Position numbers and translations under genes: made by a program. Below the pieces are notes generated by a model, which ran no database searches, had not been told where the DNA came from, and saw only the letters and a program-made list of their open reading frames with translations. From Lachnospiraceae bacterium (GTDB lineage Bacteria > Bacillota_A > Clostridia > Lachnospirales > Lachnospiraceae), in assembly GCA_009774465.1 (NCBI GenBank), contig VSNT01000046.1:1-25810 (forward strand): a stretch of DNA of 25,810 nucleotides. The letters run 5' to 3'. Shown here piece by piece: positions 23,149 through 25,810 of the stretch (position 1 is the stretch's first letter; the number at the start of each line of letters is the position of its first letter).

Positions 23149-25606
23149 CAAAGTCACTTCCTTCCATTAGAGTATCATTTAAATGGTCTTCTATTGAGAC
23201 AGCTTTGCCGGAGGTAATTACCGCATCCATATCACCACGGATAATACCGTAAAAGCTTCCTTCCAGGACGCCGTTTACATGCCCGTAAAGGTGTCCCTGT
23301 ACCCGGATAAGACCGGAATAGGATTTGGAGGATAAATTAATTCTGTTCAGTTCAAAGCTTGTATGCTCGATAATGTTGTCGCCAAATACCAGTATTTGTG
23401 GGAGCACTGCCAGTACAAGGAAAATGGAGATAATCGTGCCTCTGCTTAAGCAGCTTCCAATTGCAGAAATAATTGGATTGGTAGTCATCTGTCCAATTAA
23501 TGCGCCAGCTCCTGCAAGAATGCTGCCCGATGTAAAAATAGTGGGAAAGGCTTCATTCAGGGCTTCTATGATTGCCTGTTTTGGATGCATTTCCTGCTTT
23601 AAATCTTTATAATGGCTGGAAATTACAATGGCATAATCAATATTGGCACCCATCTGAATAGAGTTTACAATCAGATAGCTTAAAAAGTACAGGGGGGAGC
23701 TTTGCAGGTAAGGGAAGGAAAAGTTGATCCAGATACTTCCTTGAATAACCAGAATCAGTAATACCGGCAGTCCTGCCGACTTAAAGGTAAACAGCAGAAT
23801 GATAATTACAAACAGGGCAGATAAAATACTGATCAGCAGATTATCCTGTCCAAAGGAGGAAGACAAATCATAGTCGCTGGTGGAATTTCCAATAACGTAT
23901 ACAGATTCATCCTCATAATAACGGGCAGCTTCTTTGTGCATGACTTTCAGAAAATCAAAGGTTTCCTGACTTTCTTCCGGAAGGTTTAAATAAATAACAA
24001 GGCGGGAATATTCATCTGTCTGTAATTGAAGTTTTGCTTTTTTTAATTGATCAAAAAGGTCATCCAGCGTATTTTGGATATCTCCTTCCAGAGTGATGTT
24101 TCCGGCTTCCATTTGATCCATCAGGAATAAAAACATATCAAATAAAGGAACCTGATAGTGATCCAGCCCGCTTAAAATCTGTCCATATTGATCGTCATTG
24201 ACCGCATAGGCAGAGTAAAGAAGCTTGGCAAGCTCATATTCGATTCCTGCAAGCTCAGAAAATTCCCTTGGGCTTAGGGCATCTGTTAAGGTATAGCCAT
24301 CCATAGCTTCTATATTGGCAAGTCCCATAGCGGATTTGACTTCAGGATAGCTTTCCAGAGTTTTTAAAAGAGCAGCTTCCGAATCATAACTGCCGGAAGG
24401 AATGACCATAGCCACCATATTGCTGGTGCCAAAGGTATTTTTAATTTTCTGATAGGAAATCTGACTTTCGCTCTGCTTGCTGGTAGTTAAATCCGTATAG
24501 CTGTAGCAGTAGGGACATTTGTTTGCCCAGATACAGACAACTACCAGAACAACAGCAAATATGGGGGGCACGATAAAGCGGGTTGCCACATCCATTTTTC
24601 CAATCAATGTAATTTGAGGCAGGAGTTTGCGATGCTGGGTTTTATCAATCAGATTGCTGAACAGCATAAGCAGCCCGGGCATTAAGGTAAATACGGACAA
24701 GAGGCTTAACAGAATTGCCTTGATTAATACTGTAGCAAGATCAAGTCCAATGCCAAAATGCATAAATGCCAGTGCTGCAAGGCCGGATATGGTAGTTAAG
24801 GAAGAAGAGGATATTTCCGGAATTGCCTTGGCCAGCGCTGCAATACAGGCTTCTCTGGCGGGCATGGTTTCATGCTCGTCACTGAACCGGTGGCAGAGAA
24901 TAATGGCATAATCAATGGCAAGGGCCAGCTGCAGCACTACTGTTACAGAGTTTGAAATAAAGGATATGGTGCCGCAGAGAAAATTAGTACCCATATTTAA
25001 AAGCGCAGCTACGCCAAAGGTGGCAATTAAAACAGGAACCTCTGCGTAGGAGCGGGAGGTCAGGGTGAGGACGACGATAATAATGACAGCGGCAATCACA
25101 ATAATAACCTGCATTTCCGATTTTAATGCGGCAGCGCTGTCCTCCCCTACCTCTGTGTTTATGTAAGTATCATATCCGGAAAGAAGCTCCTTAATATGAT
25201 TCATGGCCTCCACACTGATTTCATCGGAAGCGGTACCGTCAAAGGTGATGTCAAACAAAGCAGAGGAATTGATAAAGTGATCGCTGGTATTGTCAAATTC
25301 CACACCGGACACACCTTTTATCTCAGTGAGTTTATCCTGCAGGGTAAGTCCTTTTTCATAGGAAATGTTAGATACCATTACTTTTGCAGTTCCATAAGTG
25401 ATAAATTCCTCATTCATAATGGTAAGACCACGCCGGGTTTCCGTTTCTGCCGGCAGATAAGTAGTGATGTCATTTTCCACCTTAACCCATCCTGTAGAGA
25501 AAAAGCAGAAAATTAACGCGAAGATGTACAGAAGGAAAAATAAATTACGCTTATCTACAATAAAAGTAGCCAGCTTCTCCATAGGAGATGATTTCCCTTT
25601 TTGCAT
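23132..25606 (-). CDS. MMPL/RND-family exporter
   Basis: 824 residues with two similar halves, each a large exterior domain plus six membrane spans (first span about 21-38, then a cluster about 165-320, repeated in the second half). Each half carries the Asp-Tyr pair of the MMPL proton relay: LAIDYAIILCHRF (D232, Y233) and GANIDYAIVISSHY (near residue 657). MMPL proteins export lipids or hydrophobic compounds using the proton gradient. After the last span the tail has Gly-spaced hydrophobic repeats (VQGHLYGHVNGVLEGSFYG). ATG 25606 is chosen for AAAGGG nine bases upstream; ATG 25624 lacks a site. It is the first gene of the operon with the GLUG protein and TetR, under the promoter at 25640-25668. 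Confidence 0.93.
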   Translation of the reverse strand: MQKGKSSPMEKLATFIVDKRNLFFLLYIFALIFCFFSTGWVKVENDITTYLPAETETRRGLTIMNEEFITYGTAKVMVSNISYEKGLTLQDKLTEIKGVSGVEFDNTSDHFINSSALFDITFDGTASDEISVEAMNHIKELLSGYDTYINTEVGEDSAAALKSEMQVIIVIAAVIIIVVLTLTSRSYAEVPVLIATFGVAALLNMGTNFLCGTISFISNSVTVVLQLALAIDYAIILCHRFSDEHETMPAREACIAALAKAIPEISSSSLTTISGLAALAFMHFGIGLDLATVLIKAILLSLLSVFTLMPGLLMLFSNLIDKTQHRKLLPQITLIGKMDVATRFIVPPIFAVVLVVVCIWANKCPYCYSYTDLTTSKQSESQISYQKIKNTFGTSNMVAMVIPSGSYDSEAALLKTLESYPEVKSAMGLANIEAMDGYTLTDALSPREFSELAGIEYELAKLLYSAYAVNDDQYGQILSGLDHYQVPLFDMFLFLMDQMEAGNITLEGDIQNTLDDLFDQLKKAKLQLQTDEYSRLVIYLNLPEESQETFDFLKVMHKEAARYYEDESVYVIGNSTSDYDLSSSFGQDNLLISILSALFVIIILLFTFKSAGLPVLLILVIQGSIWINFSFPYLQSSPLYFLSYLIVNSIQMGANIDYAIVISSHYKDLKQEMHPKQAIIEALNEAFPTIFTSGSILAGAGALIGQMTTNPIISAIGSCLSRGTIISIFLVLAVLPQILVFGDNIIEHTSFELNRINLSSKSYSGLIRVQGHLYGHVNGVLEGSFYGIIRGDMDAVITSGKAVSIEDHLNDTLMEGSDFDEQTS

Positions 25607-25639
25607 TTCAATCAACCCTTTCATTTAACTTTGTGAGAT

Positions 25640-25668
25640 ATTATAGAAATGAAGATTAGAAATGACAA
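25640..25668 (-). promoter_or_regulatory. Promoter of the MMPL-GLUG-TetR operon
   Basis: On the minus strand, TTGTCA (25663-25668) and consensus TATAAT (25640-25645) are separated by 17 bases, 34 bases before ATG 25606. The -35 box touches the dyad cluster at 25667-25697. Confidence 0.8.
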
Positions 25669-25697
25669 TACCCAAATTGGGACATTTGTCCGGTATT
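25667..25697. promoter_or_regulatory. Candidate TetR operator
   Basis: AATACC and GGTATT form an outer inverted repeat at 25667-25672 and 25692-25697. Inside lie a perfect CCCAAATTGGG dyad (25671-25681) and GGACATTTGTCC (25680-25691). The cluster abuts the -35 box of the MMPL operon promoter, where a repressor would block transcription. Binding by the operon's own TetR is inferred. Confidence 0.55.
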
Positions 25698-25736
25698 TAA
25701 TCGGTTGCGCCTGGGCAGGCTGATTCGTATCAATCC

Positions 25737-25765
25737 TTTACTCTTTATTCATAGATTGTTATAAT
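25737..25765 (+). promoter_or_regulatory. Divergent promoter at the right edge
   Basis: TTTACT (25737-25742) and consensus TATAAT (25760-25765) have a 17-base spacing and point out of the window, opposite to the MMPL operon. The operator-like dyads lie about 40 bases upstream, so the next gene could share control. Confidence 0.6.
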
Positions 25766-25769
25766 AATG

Positions 25770-25810
25770 ATGGGTGATAGTGTGAAAAGAAAAAATCACG
25801 TGTATAATAT
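25770..25810 (+). CDS. Possible start of a divergent gene (partial)
   Basis: An open frame runs from ATG 25770 (with a GTG alternative at 25782, reading MKRKNHVYN) to the window edge. The basic start and the promoter just upstream are consistent with a real gene, but the leader would be very short and no good ribosome binding site is seen. Confidence 0.25.
   Translation, partial: MGDSVKRKNHVYN

Noticed and set aside
25700..25736. Short GC-rich dyad GCCTGGGCAGGC as a terminator
   Set aside because: The stem is only five pairs and has no T-run on either strand.

Overview
The window looks like chromosomal DNA of a low-GC Gram-positive gut-type clostridium, most likely Lachnospiraceae (Bacillota). 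The grounds are AT-rich coding sequence with strong GGAGG-type ribosome binding sites, lipoproteins with typical Firmicutes lipoboxes, a clostridial-style two-component system, a LytTR/DUF3021 pair, DegV, and a single-membrane style of envelope genes. This assignment comes from gene content and protein style, not from a database match. No rRNA, tRNA, CRISPR array, IS element or phage gene was found.

Layout. Positions 1-156 hold the tail of a Fic/AlbA-type protein. 273-1916 hold a PfkB sugar kinase and a diiron ferritin-like protein. 2051-6957 hold an OmpR-type two-component system, a lipoprotein and a sodium symporter of the NSS family, followed at 7006 by a small stand-alone FakA middle-domain protein. 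7371-9391 hold a membrane-anchored alpha/beta hydrolase, a LytTR regulator and a DUF3021 membrane protein. 9598-10904 hold an HD-domain protein and a DUF554 protein that overlap by four bases and end at a strong terminator, which faces a GNAT gene on the other strand. 11392-12539 contains a cluster-type Rrf2 (IscR-like) regulator set between two large inverted-repeat structures. 12540-15027 hold a metallo-beta-lactamase-fold protein and cardiolipin synthase. 15144-17362 hold aspS and an Ig-like lipoprotein. 17506-18453 is a second lipoprotein whose reading frame looks damaged at both ends. 18370-25606, all on the minus strand, is a lipid-flavoured block: MMPL/RND exporter, a giant GLUG-repeat surface protein, a TetR regulator and a DegV/FakB-type fatty-acid-binding protein.

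How the genes may work together. MMPL, the GLUG protein and TetR overlap at each junction and have one good promoter with a dyad over its -35 box, so they form one translationally coupled operon. This resembles in outline the FarE/FarR fatty-acid efflux pair (an RND/MMPL pump with a TetR regulator), but with a large wall-spanning partner added and a FakB-like fatty-acid carrier next door. I regard this as the most interesting candidate system in the window.

The other notable signals are non-coding. There are four GATGCA boxes at exact 11-bp spacing before the damaged lipoprotein gene, a three-stem nested inverted-repeat element at 12302-12476, and a roughly 200-bp imperfect palindrome at 11421-11622. 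Several start codons given here differ from the longest open frame because a clear ribosome binding site points to an internal ATG.
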